DNA of 64,000 bases, taken from positions 20,867,665-20,931,664 of the forward strand of contig OY759263.1 in assembly GCA_963662155.1 (NCBI GenBank), in the 5' to 3' direction. This document shows positions 1-13,030 of this stretch, piece after piece. Source of the DNA: Lamellibrachia columna. Its lineage: Eukaryota > Annelida > Polychaeta > Sabellida > Siboglinidae. Each line of letters begins with the position of its first letter. Position 1 is the first letter of the stretch. The notes under the pieces were generated by a model, which saw only the letters and a list, made by a program, of their open reading frames with translations, had not been told where the DNA came from and searched no databases. The translations under genes and the position numbers were made by a program.

Positions 1-574
1 CAACTGTAATGAGATTTATCAGTGCGCGCGCCAAAGGGCGTGAAAACGAACGTGTCGTGTTGTTTAAGCCGAGGTGAATTTTTCCACGTCGAAGGCCGAT
101 GTAGGAACCATTAGTGGCACCATCTGAATGTAAAGCGTCTTGCAAGATGAACATTAATATGATACTCTGAATGAATGCAACACCAAGCTGCACCACATCA
201 GTTATTAGAGAGAAGATCAAACAAGTCGATTCACTTGCATTTCCTGAACAGTATTGCAGCATTACGTATCAGATGTGAGCAAGACGTTAAGAGAAGAAAT
301 GCAACAGCAAACGAAATCATTCAAAGGCAGCAAAGCACACAGAAAAGTGTGACTATATAAATAAAAACTATATACGAACTTTAAGTAAGCGTCTGCGTGA
401 TGTATTGGCATCAATAAAGTACGCTTTCATTGACAAGTCATATTACAAATGAAAGGTCACACTAAAAACAAAGAGAACTGTTGAAAACGATTTGAAAACA
501 GTGTTGTTGTTTTAACGCATATGAAACATAATAGATAAGTACTGAAGTACGCCAACAATTAAAACTTCCTGCTC
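1..574. other. Unassigned AT-rich sequence
   Basis: I see no domain, RNA gene or tandem repeat here. A 61-codon open frame at 175-360 has no recognisable similarity or splice context and is probably chance. Confidence 0.5.
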
Positions 575-930
575 GACTGATTTATCCCACTGCGAATCCG
601 GTTCACTGATGTCCAAATATGTAGTGTGTGAATAGTTTAAGTAGTATCCGCAGTCGGTTTAATTAAAAAGCGCGAAGTTTTGTAAATCTTGCAAGGCTCA
701 AAATAGTAGATATCTAAAACGGTAAATACTTAAATAACTGATCATGGGCGCGACTTCCATCCTCTCGCTGATCACATGTCAAAGTTCCGAGATTTCATCA
801 AACGCGAAATTTGCGATTCGTTGCACAAATGAAATAGCATGTTGTAGTGGATAAGTAGGTAGGTTAGATCATTCGCAAAATTAATCTGAAATGAGTCGAA
901 CAAAAAAAACGAAATGAAGAGGGATCGTTA
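575..930 (+). repeat. Dispersed repeat family A, copy 1 (single unit)
   Basis: This stretch matches the sequences on both sides of the 74-bp satellite at 32.5-34.0 kb. The shared order is: CAAATCCGGTTC-like start, GTAGTGTGTGAATAG, a GGATATCCAAAACGGTAAA-like segment, GATCATGGGC, CGTTGCACAAA, a TAGGTAGG motif, and a final GAAATGA...GAGGGA segment near 890-930. Copy 1 contains one copy of the segment that is tandemly amplified in copy 2, and has about 30 extra bases inside it. The element class is unknown: I see no coding capacity, terminal inverted repeats or tRNA head. It ends close to the CR1 start. Confidence 0.7.
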
Positions 931-984
931 AGCAGCGCAACAAATAACAGCTGCTGAAGTGTATCAAGATTAAGTCTAAATTCT

Positions 985-2239
985 GTGATGGCGCCGTGCA
1001 AACGGCAGGTAAAGGCCACCAGGCATCTAATATGCACCAATTGTAGCAACTGGGTGGACTTCGTCAAGTCCGGGTGTGAGAAGTCCTGGGCTGAGGTTCA
1101 GGCGGATAGTTTTAGTTTTGAGTGTAGGGGATGTACAAAGATGAAGGAACTTGAGGTGGAGTTAGAACAGCTGAGGCTGCTCGTTGTGGCAGTGGTGGGA
1201 AGGAAGCAGGTGGATTGTGCCAGTGGTTCTGGTGGGGGGACATTAGATGATAAATTGGGGGAACACGACGAGAGATATGCTAGGGAGAGCTCACCTCAGC
1301 CTGGGAGGAGGCTGAGAGGAGGTAAGGTGAAAGGTCGTAGGGAGACAGGACGTAAGGAGACGGGACGTAGGGAGACAGGGAGAGCTCACCTCAGCCTGAG
1401 AGGAGGTAAAGTGACAGGTCGTAGGGAGACAGGACGTAGGGAGACAGGACGAAAGGAGACGAGAAGGAAAGAAATGGGAGGGAAGACAAATGGACCCAAG
1501 GAAAATGATGTGGGGGAGACAGTAGCGAAGGAGTCGGGAGGGGGAGACGATAGTTAAGGCGATGGGATTGAAGGAGACGGGAGGGAAGGTGTCAGGAGGG
1601 AAGGCAACGGGAGCGCAAGTTAGCCAGGCGACGGGAGGGAAAGGTGACAGGTTGATGAGTGAGAGAGAGCATGATAACAGTCTGCCATCAGTGACAAGGC
1701 TGCAGGACAAAATGTGATGGAGGGGATCCATCGGAAGAGCTATTCCGAGGCAGTGATAGAAGGGATGAGAAAGAGAACGAGGGTATTTGTGGGGGACTCA
1801 ATAGTTAGGAAGACCGACAGAGTCTTAAACAAGCGAGACGACGTGGTAGTTTGCTTGCCTGGGGCCAAAATAGAGGCGATAATTGAGAGGGTAGAAAACA
1901 TTGTGCATTCGGGCAAGAGTGGATCTGTTTTAGTACACGTAGGGACACATAACGTAGAGAGGGAATGTACAACTGCCATAGTTAGGAAATACAGGAATTT
2001 GGTCAGAACAATAAAGCAGACGCGGGTTGAGTAGGTAATAGTGTCAGGGATTTTACCAGTAATAGGAAGGAGGGGTCATATATATCGAAATTGCCGGGGG
2101 ATGGCAATTAACATGCTAGTCGAGAAGCTATGTAGGGAAGAGGAAGTTGGTTTTGTGGATTTGTGGGGAAGTTTTGTTGGAAGGGCTGATATGTACATGA
2201 AGGACGGGCTTCACCTAAGTAGAATAGATGCGTGTGTTT
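985..2239 (+). pseudogene. CR1 ORF1: zinc finger plus SGNH-type esterase, broken
   Basis: The first frame (985-1557) begins with a cysteine/histidine-rich finger-like segment (CTNCSNW ... CRGC, roughly residues 13-50), then a Leu/Glu-rich stretch. It then runs into a degenerate Arg/Glu/Thr/Gly repeat with GRRETGRKE-like units at 1320-1480. After a stop and low-complexity sequence, 1714-2034 and 2041-2241 (same frame, split by one TAG at 2035) encode an SGNH hydrolase: GDSIVR is the nucleophile block, VHVGTHN matches the usual GTNN block, and KDGLHLS carries the Asp/His block. Esterase-type ORF1 proteins are known in CR1/L2 elements and are thought to aid RNP or membrane interactions. The stops make this copy a pseudogene. 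Confidence 0.8.
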
Positions 2240-4922
2240 AAATGCCAGGAGTATAGTAAATAAGAAAAACAAATTAAACATTATGGTAGAAGATATTGAC
2301 CCTCACATAATTGGTATTACCGAATCATGGGCCAACACAAACATAACAGATGCTGAATTAGGATTGACATTATACGTAATGTTTAGGAGAGATCGAATAG
2401 GAAGAAGGGGAGGGGGAGTTATTTTATATGTTAAAGAATCTATTCAGGCTTATGCAATAAAATTAGAAAGGGAAGCAGATTACGATGAAGCTGTTTGGTG
2501 CAAAATAGTTTCCGGAAATTCAAAATTAACTATTGGATTACTTTACCGAAGTCCAAACATAAACGAAGAGGATAACACAAAAATACAAAATGCTATAAAG
2601 GAAGTTAGTAAAGGGGAATGTATCATAATACGAGATTTTAACCATGGACACATACAATGGAAATCTCTAGAGAGTACAGGGGGTGACGACCAACAATTTC
2701 TATTTTTAATTCAGGAGAGCTTCCTTACTCAGCACGTGCTAGAACCAACCAGGGGAGAAAATGTATTAGATACAGTTTTATCATCGCAAAAAGAATTAGT
2801 GGACAATGTAAAAATACATGAACCATTGGGTAACAGTGACTACAATCAAATACATTTTAAAGATATGAGAAAATACTAAGCAAAGCTAGATTGGAATAAC
2901 ATGCTGATGAATAAGACCGCAATTGAATGTTGGAATATTCTAAAATATGAAATTGAGAGTACCATCGATAAATTTGTTTCATTAAAAAAGCAAGGAAAAC
3001 GGTCTAGAAAGAAACACTTGTCAAAAGAAATTATTAAAAAATAGTGTTTAAGCAAACTATGTGAGGGTTTATAGGTGTACCAGAAAGGATGAAGACTGCA
3101 AATTACAAAGAGGCAGTTAACCTAGATACAACTGAAATTAGAAAATCTAAAAGAACCTTTGAAAAAAAATTGGCAGGTAATATAAAATTACTGCAAGAGT
3201 TTCTATGCTTATGTAAGGAGTAAACAGAAAGTTCGAGATAAGGTCGGACCACTGGAAAACAACAGGGGAAACATAATTTCAGACGGGTTTCAAATGGCAG
3301 AGGTCTTGAATGGGTATTTCAGCTCAGTTTTTACCACAGAAGATATCAGCTCACTTCCAGTTCCGTTTACTAAATTTTATGGCAATAAATCAGAAAATTT
3401 AGGGCAGTTATTTGTAACTCCTGAAATTATAGCAACGAAAATTAAGAAGATGAAAGATAATAAATCACTTGGAGTTGATGGGATACCACCAAAATTGCTT
3501 AAGGAAATTGTTGAGCAAATTAGTACACCACTAGCAAAATTGTTTAACTTGTCCCTAGAAGAAGGAATAGTTCCTTCAGAATGGAAAGAAGCAAACATTA
3601 CGCGGCTATTTAAGAAGGGATAGAGGAACAAGCCAGAAAATTACAGAACAGTGAGTTTATCATCAGTTGTATGTAAATTACTCGAAACATTAATTAGAGA
3701 CCACATGGTGGAATTCCTTGTAAAACATAAATTAATAATTACATCTCAACATTGGTTCCTAAAAGCAAGATCATGTCTAACCAATCTCTTATGTTTTTTG
3801 AAGAAACTACAAAGTGGGTAGATGACGGGTCACCGGTGGATGCTGTCTACTTAGATTTTCAGAAAGCTTTCGATAAAGTGCCACATCAAAGATTTTTACT
3901 TAAACTAAAAGCCCATGGTATATGTAATGATGTAATCAACTGGATAGAAAAGTGGCTTACACACAGAAGACAGAGAGTAATAGTAGGTGGTGAGATTTCA
4001 AACTAAAAATCTGTTTTGAGTGGGGTACCACAGGAATTAGTATTAGGCCATATACTGTTTTTAATATATATAAATGATTTGGACGATGACATATCTAGCA
4101 AAGTACTCAAATTTGCAGATGACACAAAAGTATTCAGAAAGGTTACTAATGATGAAGATAAACAAAGTTTACAGGATGATCTAGATAAATTAGTTAAATG
4201 GTCAGAAAAATGGCAAATGTTATTTAATTTGGGGAAGTGTAAATGTATACACATAGGACATGGAAACATGGACGAAGAATATAAAATGGGGGGTGCTGTA
4301 CTAGGTAGAACCACACAAGAAAAGGACTTAGGAGTAACATTTAGTGCTGACATGAAAGTTTCAGAGCAATGTGGGATTGCTGATTCGAAAGGAAATCAAA
4401 TTCTAGGGCTAATTAGGAGAACTATCATGTATAAGGAGAAACAGCTAGTTGTACTCCTGTACAAAGCAATAGTTAGACCACATTTGGAATATTGTATTCA
4501 AGAATGGAAGCCATATCGTAAAAAGGACATAGACAAGCTAGAAAGAATAAAACGAAGAGCAACTAAAATGATTCCAGAATTGAGAGACCTTAGTTACGAA
4601 AGTCGCTTATAACAATGTGGTTTGACAACAGTAGAGACCAGGAGACTAAGAGGAGACCAAATAGAAGTGTTTAAAATAGTGAATGGTTATGAGGATGTTG
4701 ATAGGAATATATTCTTCAAACTTTAAAGAAGGCAGTAGAACCATAGGACACAAAGCAGCATTAGTTAAGGAGCAGTGTAGGTTGGACATGAGGAAGTACT
4801 CTTTCTCACAGAGGGTGATAAATGAATGGAACAAACTGCCAAATGATTGTGTTAATGTTAGTAGTGTGAATATGTTTAAAAATAGAATTGACAGATATTT
4901 GATAAGGGCGGGCTACACATAG
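2232..4922 (+). pseudogene. CR1 ORF2: endonuclease and reverse transcriptase, broken
   Basis: The endonuclease runs from 2232 to 2879, with LNARSI, ITESW, GGGVILYVK and YRSPN blocks. Two catalytic blocks are changed: the usual GDFN reads RDFN, and the usual SDH reads SDY, so the general-base histidine is lost. The linker at 2880-3290 has several stops. RT blocks follow in separate frames: 3294-3623 (KSLGVDGIPPKLLK), 3752-4006 (YLDFQKAFDKVPH), 4016-4612 (SGVPQ ... FADDTKV, then LGVTF) and 4683-4922 (NKLPNDCVNVSSVNMFK). The FADD catalytic pair is intact, but the normally invariant QGSVLGP reads QELVLGH. At least four stops or frameshifts make this copy non-functional. Confidence 0.88.
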
Positions 4923-5025
4923 ATGAGAAAATTGTTGGACTCTCGATAAGCCAATGGCTTCCTTGTCCACTTTCCATCTGGAACTTGTTGTTTGGGATGG
5001 CAATCTTGTTAAATCTTGTTAAAGT

Positions 5026-5876
5026 GTATCATGTGTATCAAGAAAATGGCGGCACGAGACCACACACCTGAAGAAAGAACATGTGGAATATATACCCTGG
5101 AATCCGGTCTAAACGTAACGCAAGCAGCAGGAATTGCTCAAGTCAGTTATTTATTAATATTGTCCGTTCCAACAGGCGCCTACATCGCGTTTACTAAAAC
5201 ATAACATACATTGCTTTTAATCATCGATTTAAACGTTTTGTTTTTGCTGCATGGGTACAAAGAAACCTGTAGACATTGCCTTAGATAACCTGTTTATTTT
5301 CACAGATAGACCTCTTCCACAACCGTTTGCGCGATCACACATGCAAGCGTTTTCCCATCATGCCCTTTTGCTGACATACGTTGGCGATCTCTGATAAGGT
5401 CAATGCTGCGGGGCCGTTTCTGATTGTGCTCGTTAGTGCGGGACACTAGCATGATTCAAATTGTAGACCATTTGATTATATGTCACAGTTGGTGTCTCGC
5501 CAGAAGATGTGCAGATTGCGCTAATTTCGACCAGCAAACAGTCGACCAACGACATTCACTTGCGCTATTGCTTAATCGACAACGTCGAGTTGGATCGTGA
5601 TATTGACTTTGTAAGCAGCCTGTACAAAACTGCAGTTTGGCCATATCGTCAGAATTGGGCATTCGCGTCCTCAACTACGACTCGAGTCGCCGCCGTTAGC
5701 TGTTGCCGACGGTGGCGCCACCGGCGTTTTAGCAAATCCGACAGATGGCGCCTGCGTTGACTTAGTTAGTTCGACATGTCAATAAAAACGGCGATATTGA
5801 TTTTATCCCACGGTTTATAAAGATGCAAGAAACACACGAGTCCGTTGGAAAGGGATCCGGAATCGTCGATGAGCAT
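5026..5876. other. Unassigned interval after the CR1 tail
   Basis: No domain or repeat is recognisable. Open frames of 60-80 codons (5016-5204, 5509-5760) lack similarity. The last 150 bp are locally GC-rich, just before the GGAC microsatellite. Confidence 0.4.
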
Positions 5877-5999
5877 CGGACGGACGGACGGACGGACGGA
5901 CGGACGGACGGACGGACGGACGGACGGACGGACGGACGGACGGACGGACGGACGGACGGACGGACGGACGGACGGACGGACGGACGGACGGACGGACGG
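5877..5999 (+). repeat. (GGAC)n microsatellite, about 30 units
   Basis: A pure CGGA/GGAC tetranucleotide run of about 123 bp. It creates repetitive open frames (TDGR or SVRP) on both strands that should not be read as proteins. It lies immediately before the tRNA-like head of a SINE. Confidence 0.95.
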
Positions 6000-6000
6000 C

Positions 6001-6270
6001 GGACGTACTGTGGCGTAGTGGTTAAAACGTCGGACTCTCAACCGAGTTTCGGATCCTTTTTCTGCTGTTTCGAGGCTATGGCAATTTCGTTCACCCCACG
6101 AAGCTTCAAAGCACCCAACTGTATAAATGAGTAACTGGCTAGTGGTGGATAAGTGAACGAATGCTCCCCAGAGATGTCGCGTTGATATTGGAATGAAAAG
6201 GTCTGCCAGGGGGTGAAGTGTAAATCGCTTTATGCAGTCCCGACACACAAGGTCTGGATGCCGCGCATTC
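6001..6270 (+). mobile_element. tRNA-derived SINE, family 1, copy 1
   Basis: The head has an A-box-like GGCGTAGTGGTTAAAAC and a tRNA-like arm, but a clear B box is missing. The body then follows in the family order: GTTTCGAGGC, GGCAATTTCGTTCACCCC, AATGAGTAACTGGCTA, GTGAACGAATG, GGTCTGCCAGG, and AAATCGCTTTATGCAGTCC. The same order occurs at 50.73 kb, 28.4 kb and in part at 45.87 kb, and in antisense at 19.68 kb. The element is non-coding. Confidence 0.82.
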
Positions 6271-6309
6271 AAATGTTCAACATTCAAATGCGCATTCAAA
6301 TGCATTTGC

Positions 6310-6622
6310 ATTTGTTAAGAAGCCTGCAGTGTGATCGTCTTTATCGTAAAATCATGTAATATAATATAAACTTCGTCTCTCATAACATTTGTTAACAAGC
6401 CTGCAGTCTGATCTTTTTTAACGTAAAATCATGTTATATAATATAAACTACGTCTCTTATAACATTTGTTAACAAGCCTGCAGTCTGATCGTCTTTATCG
6501 TAAAATCGTGTTATATAATATAAACTACGTCTCTTATAACATTTGTTAACAACAAGCCTGCAGTCTGATCGTCTTTATCGTAAAATCATGTTATATAATA
6601 TAAACTACGTCTCCTATAACAT
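6310..6622 (+). repeat. 77-bp tandem repeat, about 4 units
   Basis: AAGCCTGCAGT recurs at 6320, 6397, 6474 and 6554. The spacing is 77, 77 and 80 bp, with three extra bases in the last junction. Each unit also contains GTAAAATCATGTTATATAAT and a CTACGTCTC block. The array runs directly into dispersed repeat B, suggesting it is an internal amplification at that element's edge. Confidence 0.9.
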
Positions 6623-6810
6623 TTTCACCGCTCATATGTGTTTTATTGAAGCACCATTTTATTAATATAATTTGACTGATCTATTTATGAGTATCGACCA
6701 TGCCGTTCAGCATGCAATATAAACATGCTAGTCGAAGCATAACAGATAACCGTTGAACAATTTTTTTTTTTCATTAACTCACATTTGGGCGGCCAGTGTG
6801 TTACAATTCA
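6623..6810 (+). repeat. Dispersed repeat family B, copy 1
   Basis: It shares an ordered block with 52965-53195: ATGTGTTTTA near the start, a TATCGACC block, TTCAGCATGCAATATAAAC, ATGCTA, a run of T or A, and a GTTTGGGCGG-like end. There is no coding potential. The GCATGC ... GCAT segment is locally palindromic. The element class is unknown. Confidence 0.65.
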
Positions 6811-7203
6811 TATAATTTTATACTACGTAACATGATCAAGGCGATCAGACCTTTACCTGCGCGACAAATCCGGAACCATAAAATCTCGCAGGTTTCACGG
6901 TCCTGGTGCAAACACGGGCGATAGACGTGGAGAAAATAAATCCGGAAGAGAACCACGATCAATTCAGCGAAACTAAGCATTACCGACACACGGTAGGGCG
7001 GAAGTCAACGCCACTAATGCAACGCTTGAACGCCAGGTACGTCACGTTTCGATTTCCGGCTGAACAAGAACATTGCGCGCTGCTGCGTGGAACTGGCCTT
7101 CGTGTTTCCGGTTGTCGAGGTCCAAGTATGGAGAGGTATGGGTGGGTTTTATTACTTTCCAATTCGTTGACAGCAATATTATTCTGTCTGTCTGTATATC
7201 TTA
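6811..7203. other. Unassigned interval
   Basis: I see no feature. A frame at 6906-7298 is open but shows no domain and runs into the GT tract. Confidence 0.4.
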
Positions 7204-8549
<1,346 letters not shown>

Positions 8550-8610
8550 ACACGCACAAACATACACGCACTCACGCACACGCACGCACGTACTCGCGCA
8601 CGCAAGCACG

Positions 8611-8661
<51 letters not shown>

Positions 8662-8880
8662 TCACACACCTTTCTCTCCGCCCTCCTCTCCATCTTTCCT
8701 ACCTCTTTCAAGTTTTGGTGTGCGTGCTTGCGTGCGTATGTTTGCGTGTGCGTTTGTGTGAATGTATGCCTTGTTATGTGAGTGGGAATGCGTTGTGTGT
8801 GAGCGAGTGCGTGCGCGTGCTCGAGTGTGTGTGAGTGCGTGTTAAGATATGCGGGCACATGCGAGTGTTTGAGTGTGTAT
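8550..8880 (+). repeat. CA-rich then GT-rich microsatellite pair
   Basis: A (CA)n core at about 8612-8656 lies within CACG-type sequence. After about 60 unique bases a degenerate GT-rich tract covers 8718-8880. The two arms are roughly complementary, so the region could fold back. Confidence 0.85.
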
Positions 8881-9065
8881 AATGTTTAAGCTGGTGTGCA
8901 GACAATGTCGCGACGCTACACGCAGCGCCACCTGTTGATAAATAGCAAGAGGATACCCCCCCCCCGTACAAAAATGTGCCATTTTATAAAATTTTCAGAT
9001 CAATTCAGTGTCTAGACACGTTGTCAACTGATATGTCAGATTGAAAAGCATATCATCACAGTAGT

Positions 9066-9183
9066 ACACATACGTCGATAGGGTGGGTGGGAATAAATTT
9101 GGTCAGCTCGAAGAGCGACGTTGATCGTGTGGCACAGCGAAGAAAGTGATTCGAAAACGTGGTCCCACTCAATATCTGCAAAT
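9066..9183 (+). repeat. 118-bp direct repeat, left copy
   Basis: It starts ACACATACGTCGATAGGG and ends ATATCTGCAAAT. The right copy is at 12057-12174, differing by about 7 substitutions with no gaps by eye. The two copies flank a LINE-bearing segment of about 2.9 kb. Confidence 0.93.
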
Positions 9184-9435
9184 ATTTAGGGTTAGCTGCC
9201 TCATGGCAGCGAACTGGGGACGTCTACCCCATTAAAATGCATGACGCACATGCGTGGTACAGGGCAGCATGGATGTTTAGGCTGGCCACTGCCTGCAGTC
9301 GATCTCCCCTCTGGTCGTCTCAGCCAAACTGAGCCACTAGATAAAGGGGGGGGGCTAGACCAAGTGTATGGGGTAGATCTGCGCAAATCTACTCCACCTT
9401 AAACTTTCAGGCACAGGTACAGAGTCAGTATCCTC

Positions 9436-9564
<129 letters not shown>

Positions 9565-9885
9565 TTCTTACAACGGTCCTGAGGCGATGGGGAGATGGCA
9601 CCAGGGACAGGCGGAGGATGCCGCCGGGAGTTCTTAGTCACGACTTGACACATATGGCGGACCTAGTGTGAAGGTCGTTTTGTCATTGACTTGGAGTTCA
9701 CAGTGACGTCCGTATCCTGCCAGGGCGACAGAGCAGCCTTCTTTAAGGGCAGCACTGCTCTCTCCAATTGGAGGAGGGGATATAAAAAGTTCCCTAAACA
9801 AAGCTGGCTCCACCCAGGCTTGTCCGCAAACCGAGGCGGACTAGTCATCCAACATTGCGGTCGAAAACACAAGAAACTATAAAAG

Positions 9886-11995
9886 ATGAATATATGCACC
9901 TGGAATGTGAGAACACTTCAGGACAATAGAAATCAACTGGAGAGAAGAACTGAAATCATTGGCAGGGAGCTGGCAAGATAAGACATCACCATTGCCGCTC
10001 AATCACAACTTATCGAGAAGGGTGCCGGATACACCTTTTTTTGGATTGGCAAACCAGATAATGAATCCAGACAAGCCGGTGTAGGATTCGCAGTAAAATC
10101 AACTCATATCCGGTACATGGACACCTCGCTTAAAGGAATAAACGACCGGCTCATGGTAATGCGCATCAGGTTATCTGGCGATCGACATGCTACCATCATC
10201 AGTGCATATGACATTTACTACATTATAATCAGACAACGCGACATCCATGACGTAAGAAAGACACGGGCCATACGTTGCACAGACTACTGGTCTGATCACA
10301 GAATGATAAGAAGCCAAATGTGCCTCAATGTACAACACAGCAGGCAGAGATGTAGTGCAAAACCACGGAAAAACCTGATGTTGCAAAACTCAAGTCGGTA
10401 ACCGTCCAACAGCAACTAGCGGAAAAACACCATATTCGAGGAAGCTATCGAACCAGCACCAGATGCTGATACCGAATGGGCACGTCTGAGAGATCCCCTA
10501 TATGGAGCAGCCCATGAAATACTCGGTGTTACCCAGCGCAAACACAGAGAATGGTTTGACGAAAATGAAACATAGGCAATGAACATCCTCGACAACATGC
10601 ACACTTCACATCTCGCATGGATAAACGACAAGAATTCGCCATCGAAAGCAACATCCTATCGTCACTACAAGCAGCAAGCACAGGCCAGGCTACGTGCTTT
10701 GAAGGAGGCCTGGTGGTCTGATAGAGCTAGCGAGATTCAACAAGCATCTGATCAAAAGGACGCGACACGTTTCTATGACGGCCTCAAAGAAGTGTTTGGG
10801 AACCAGTCATGTGGGGCGACACCACTTACGGGTGCCGACGGAACAACACGTATTACAGATTGATGTGAAATCCTTAAACGATGGGCTGAACATTTTAATG
10901 ATGTGCTAAACCGACCATCAACCATCTCATTGGCAGCACTCGATGAAGTAACACAACATCCAATCATCCATGAACTAGAAGTACGTCCAAATATCGCGGA
11001 AACCACTCAAGCGATGAAGAAACTGACAAGGGGAAAAGCTGCGGGTTCAGATGCAATTGCTGCAGAAATATGCAAATACGGAGGAATAAACCTCACTAAA
11101 CGACTTGTCCAACTCTTCACCATCATCTGGGACAGCAGATCCGTCCCGCGGGACTTCAAAGACGCATCGCTTGTACATATCTACAAACGAAAGGGTGACA
11201 GAGCCATCTGCGACAACCACCGTGGCATATCCCTACTATGTATAGCTGGCAAAATACTCGCCCGGATTATGCTAAATCGGTTGGCACACCACATAGCCGA
11301 CAATGTCCTACCAGAGAGTCAATGTGGCTTCCGGGCAGGGCGTGGTACTACTGACATGATCTTCGCAATGCGACAAATACAAGAAAAGTGTCCCGAACAA
11401 AACCGAGACCTCTACATGGTCTTCATAGACCTTACCAAGGCTTTTGATTCAGTCAACAGAACAGGGCTGTGGAAACTGTTAGCAAAAGTTGGCTGTCCAG
11501 ACACGTTCGTTGACGTAATACTGTCCATCCACGATGGCATGATGGCCAGAGTGCAAGACCAAGGGACAGAATCAGATGCGTTTACTGTACCAAATGGCAC
11601 CAAACAGGGTTGCGTGATGGCGCCAATGCTGTTCTCAATTATATTTTCCATCATGGTCCAAGATGCTTTCCGCGATAACGATCTAGGCGTTTACATTCAA
11701 TTTCGCACCAACGGAAACACATTCAATCTACAGCGCCTGAAAGCCAAGACCAAGATTACAGAACTACTTGTCCGAGACCTGCTGTTTGCTGATGACTGTG
11801 CACTCACTGCACACTCAATCAACGATATAAAGAGAATCACCGACTCTTTTGCTAAAGCAGCCCGCCGATTTGGACTCATAACCAGTCTAAAGAAAACGGA
11901 AGTTATGTTCCAACCAAAGCCTGGCACCAACCATGTACCACACAATATTACCATTGACAACGTCCCCTTGAATGTCGTGGATAAATTCAGAGAAA
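9886..11995 (+). pseudogene. LINE ORF2-like: deleted endonuclease plus RT
   Basis: The start reads MNICTWNVRTL, the first APE-endonuclease block, preceded by a short A-rich stretch. A TAG follows ELAR near 9980. At about 10212, after ISAYD, the sequence jumps straight to a block resembling the final endonuclease segment (VRKTRAIRCTDYWSDHRMI), so the middle of the nuclease is deleted. Further stops occur near 10400, 10573 and 10861. The RT then has one long open frame (10903-12072) with FRAGRGTTDMIF, FIDLTKAFDSVN, GTKQGCVMAPMLFS and the catalytic LFADDCAL. The RT core is intact but truncated after the palm/thumb boundary. It is not functional as a retrotransposon. Confidence 0.85.
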
Positions 11996-12056
11996 GCACA
12001 ACTGACTCGGGACGAGATCCGTCGTTCGACGGCTCACTCCATATGCATATATACAT

Positions 12057-12174
12057 ACACATACGTCGATAGGGTGGGTAAGAATAAATTTGGTCAGCTC
12101 GAAGAGAGACGTTGATCGTGTGGCACAGCGAAGAAAGTGATTCGAAAACGATGTCCCGCTCACTATCTGCAAAT
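12057..12174 (+). repeat. 118-bp direct repeat, right copy
   Basis: Matches 9066-9183 along its full length with about 7 substitutions. Differences include GG to AA near the start and a TG to AT change near the end. Confidence 0.93.
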
Positions 12175-12838
12175 TTTCCCAGCGTGCACCGCTGGCCAGT
12201 AATTGGGCCAGCTTAATTACGCGTCTTACTGATAAAGGATGTGCAGGGTGGAGAGGGGAACAGTTTGTTTTTGTTAAACACATATAGCTAATTAGCAAGG
12301 TGCTGGCTACCCCGCCCCATAAAAAGGCTTTTTATCCTACAGGCCAAGAAATTCATTTTCGGCATCGAGCATACATACATTCATTCACGTTGTCACGTGA
12401 TACATGACAATTTCTGACTTCATAGTCAATACATTTTGCTGTGAACTTTGGCCTTGGATAACCACTCTTTTTTGGCAATAACTCTTCCCGCATATAACTA
12501 CACTCGGCCGTAAACGAGTCGTTCAAATTAACACATTAAATTGCGCGAATTTTAATGTGCCGTTCTGCACCTCTAGCGGCGTCGATTCTGACATAATTAG
12601 CGCGGAACGATGCGGTTTACCCACTCGGGCCGGGCCTGGCCATTGTGACGTCAATGGCTATCGATTATCATTCCCCGAGCGGCGGTACTCGTCGAGTCGT
12701 CACTGGAGGTTTGGTAACGATACTTGCTATTGCACGCCGGCGAGGCAGCCCAGGGTTTCCCACAATGCTCATTTAACCCGTTCCGATGAGTAAGAGCTGA
12801 ATTAAAAATTGCATTGCCTTTTCCAAAATGAAAAAGAG
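12175..12838. other. Unassigned interval
   Basis: No recognisable feature. 12580-12790 is locally GC-rich with a 78-codon open frame that has no domain. Confidence 0.4.
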
Positions 12839-12870
12839 GATCTGTCTGTCTGTCTGTCTGTCTCTCTCTG

Positions 12871-12902
<32 letters not shown>

Positions 12903-13030
12903 TCTCTGTGTCTGCATACATCTCTTTCTCTCTCTGTTTGTTTCTCTTTCTTCCTGTCTCTGTCTGTCTCTACTTGTCTATATCTACTTGTCTGTATCTT
13001 ACTCCTCTCTCTCTCTACCTCTCTCCATTT
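12839..13030 (+). repeat. Pyrimidine-rich compound microsatellite (TCTG / TC / TATC)
   Basis: TCTG units are followed by TC runs, TATC units and degenerate pyrimidine sequence. The Leu/Ser/Cys-rich open frames across it are artefacts. Confidence 0.9.

Larger units (their letters stand above)
950..5025 (+). mobile_element. CR1-clade non-LTR retrotransposon, nearly full length, decayed
   Basis: The order is that of a CR1 element: ORF1 with a cysteine-rich finger and an SGNH/GDSL esterase domain, ORF2 with APE-type endonuclease and reverse transcriptase, then a short 3' UTR ending in repeats of about 10 bp (CTTGTTAAAT-like) near 5000-5025. Stop codons and frameshifts interrupt both ORFs, so the copy is inactive. 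The 5' boundary is approximate and lies just after dispersed repeat A. Related 3' ends recur at 19.15, 21.65, 46.98 (antisense) and 55.56 kb, so this is a family with several 5'-truncated copies in the window. CR1 assignment rests on ORF1 architecture and RT motifs read by eye. Confidence 0.88.

Noticed and set aside
5743..5752. AGATGGCGCC, resembling a CTCF-type insulator core
   Set aside because: A single short motif has no weight in 64 kb without binding or conservation data.
5766..6311. 181-codon minus-strand frame with SVRP repeats
   Set aside because: It spans the GGAC microsatellite and an antisense reading of a SINE.
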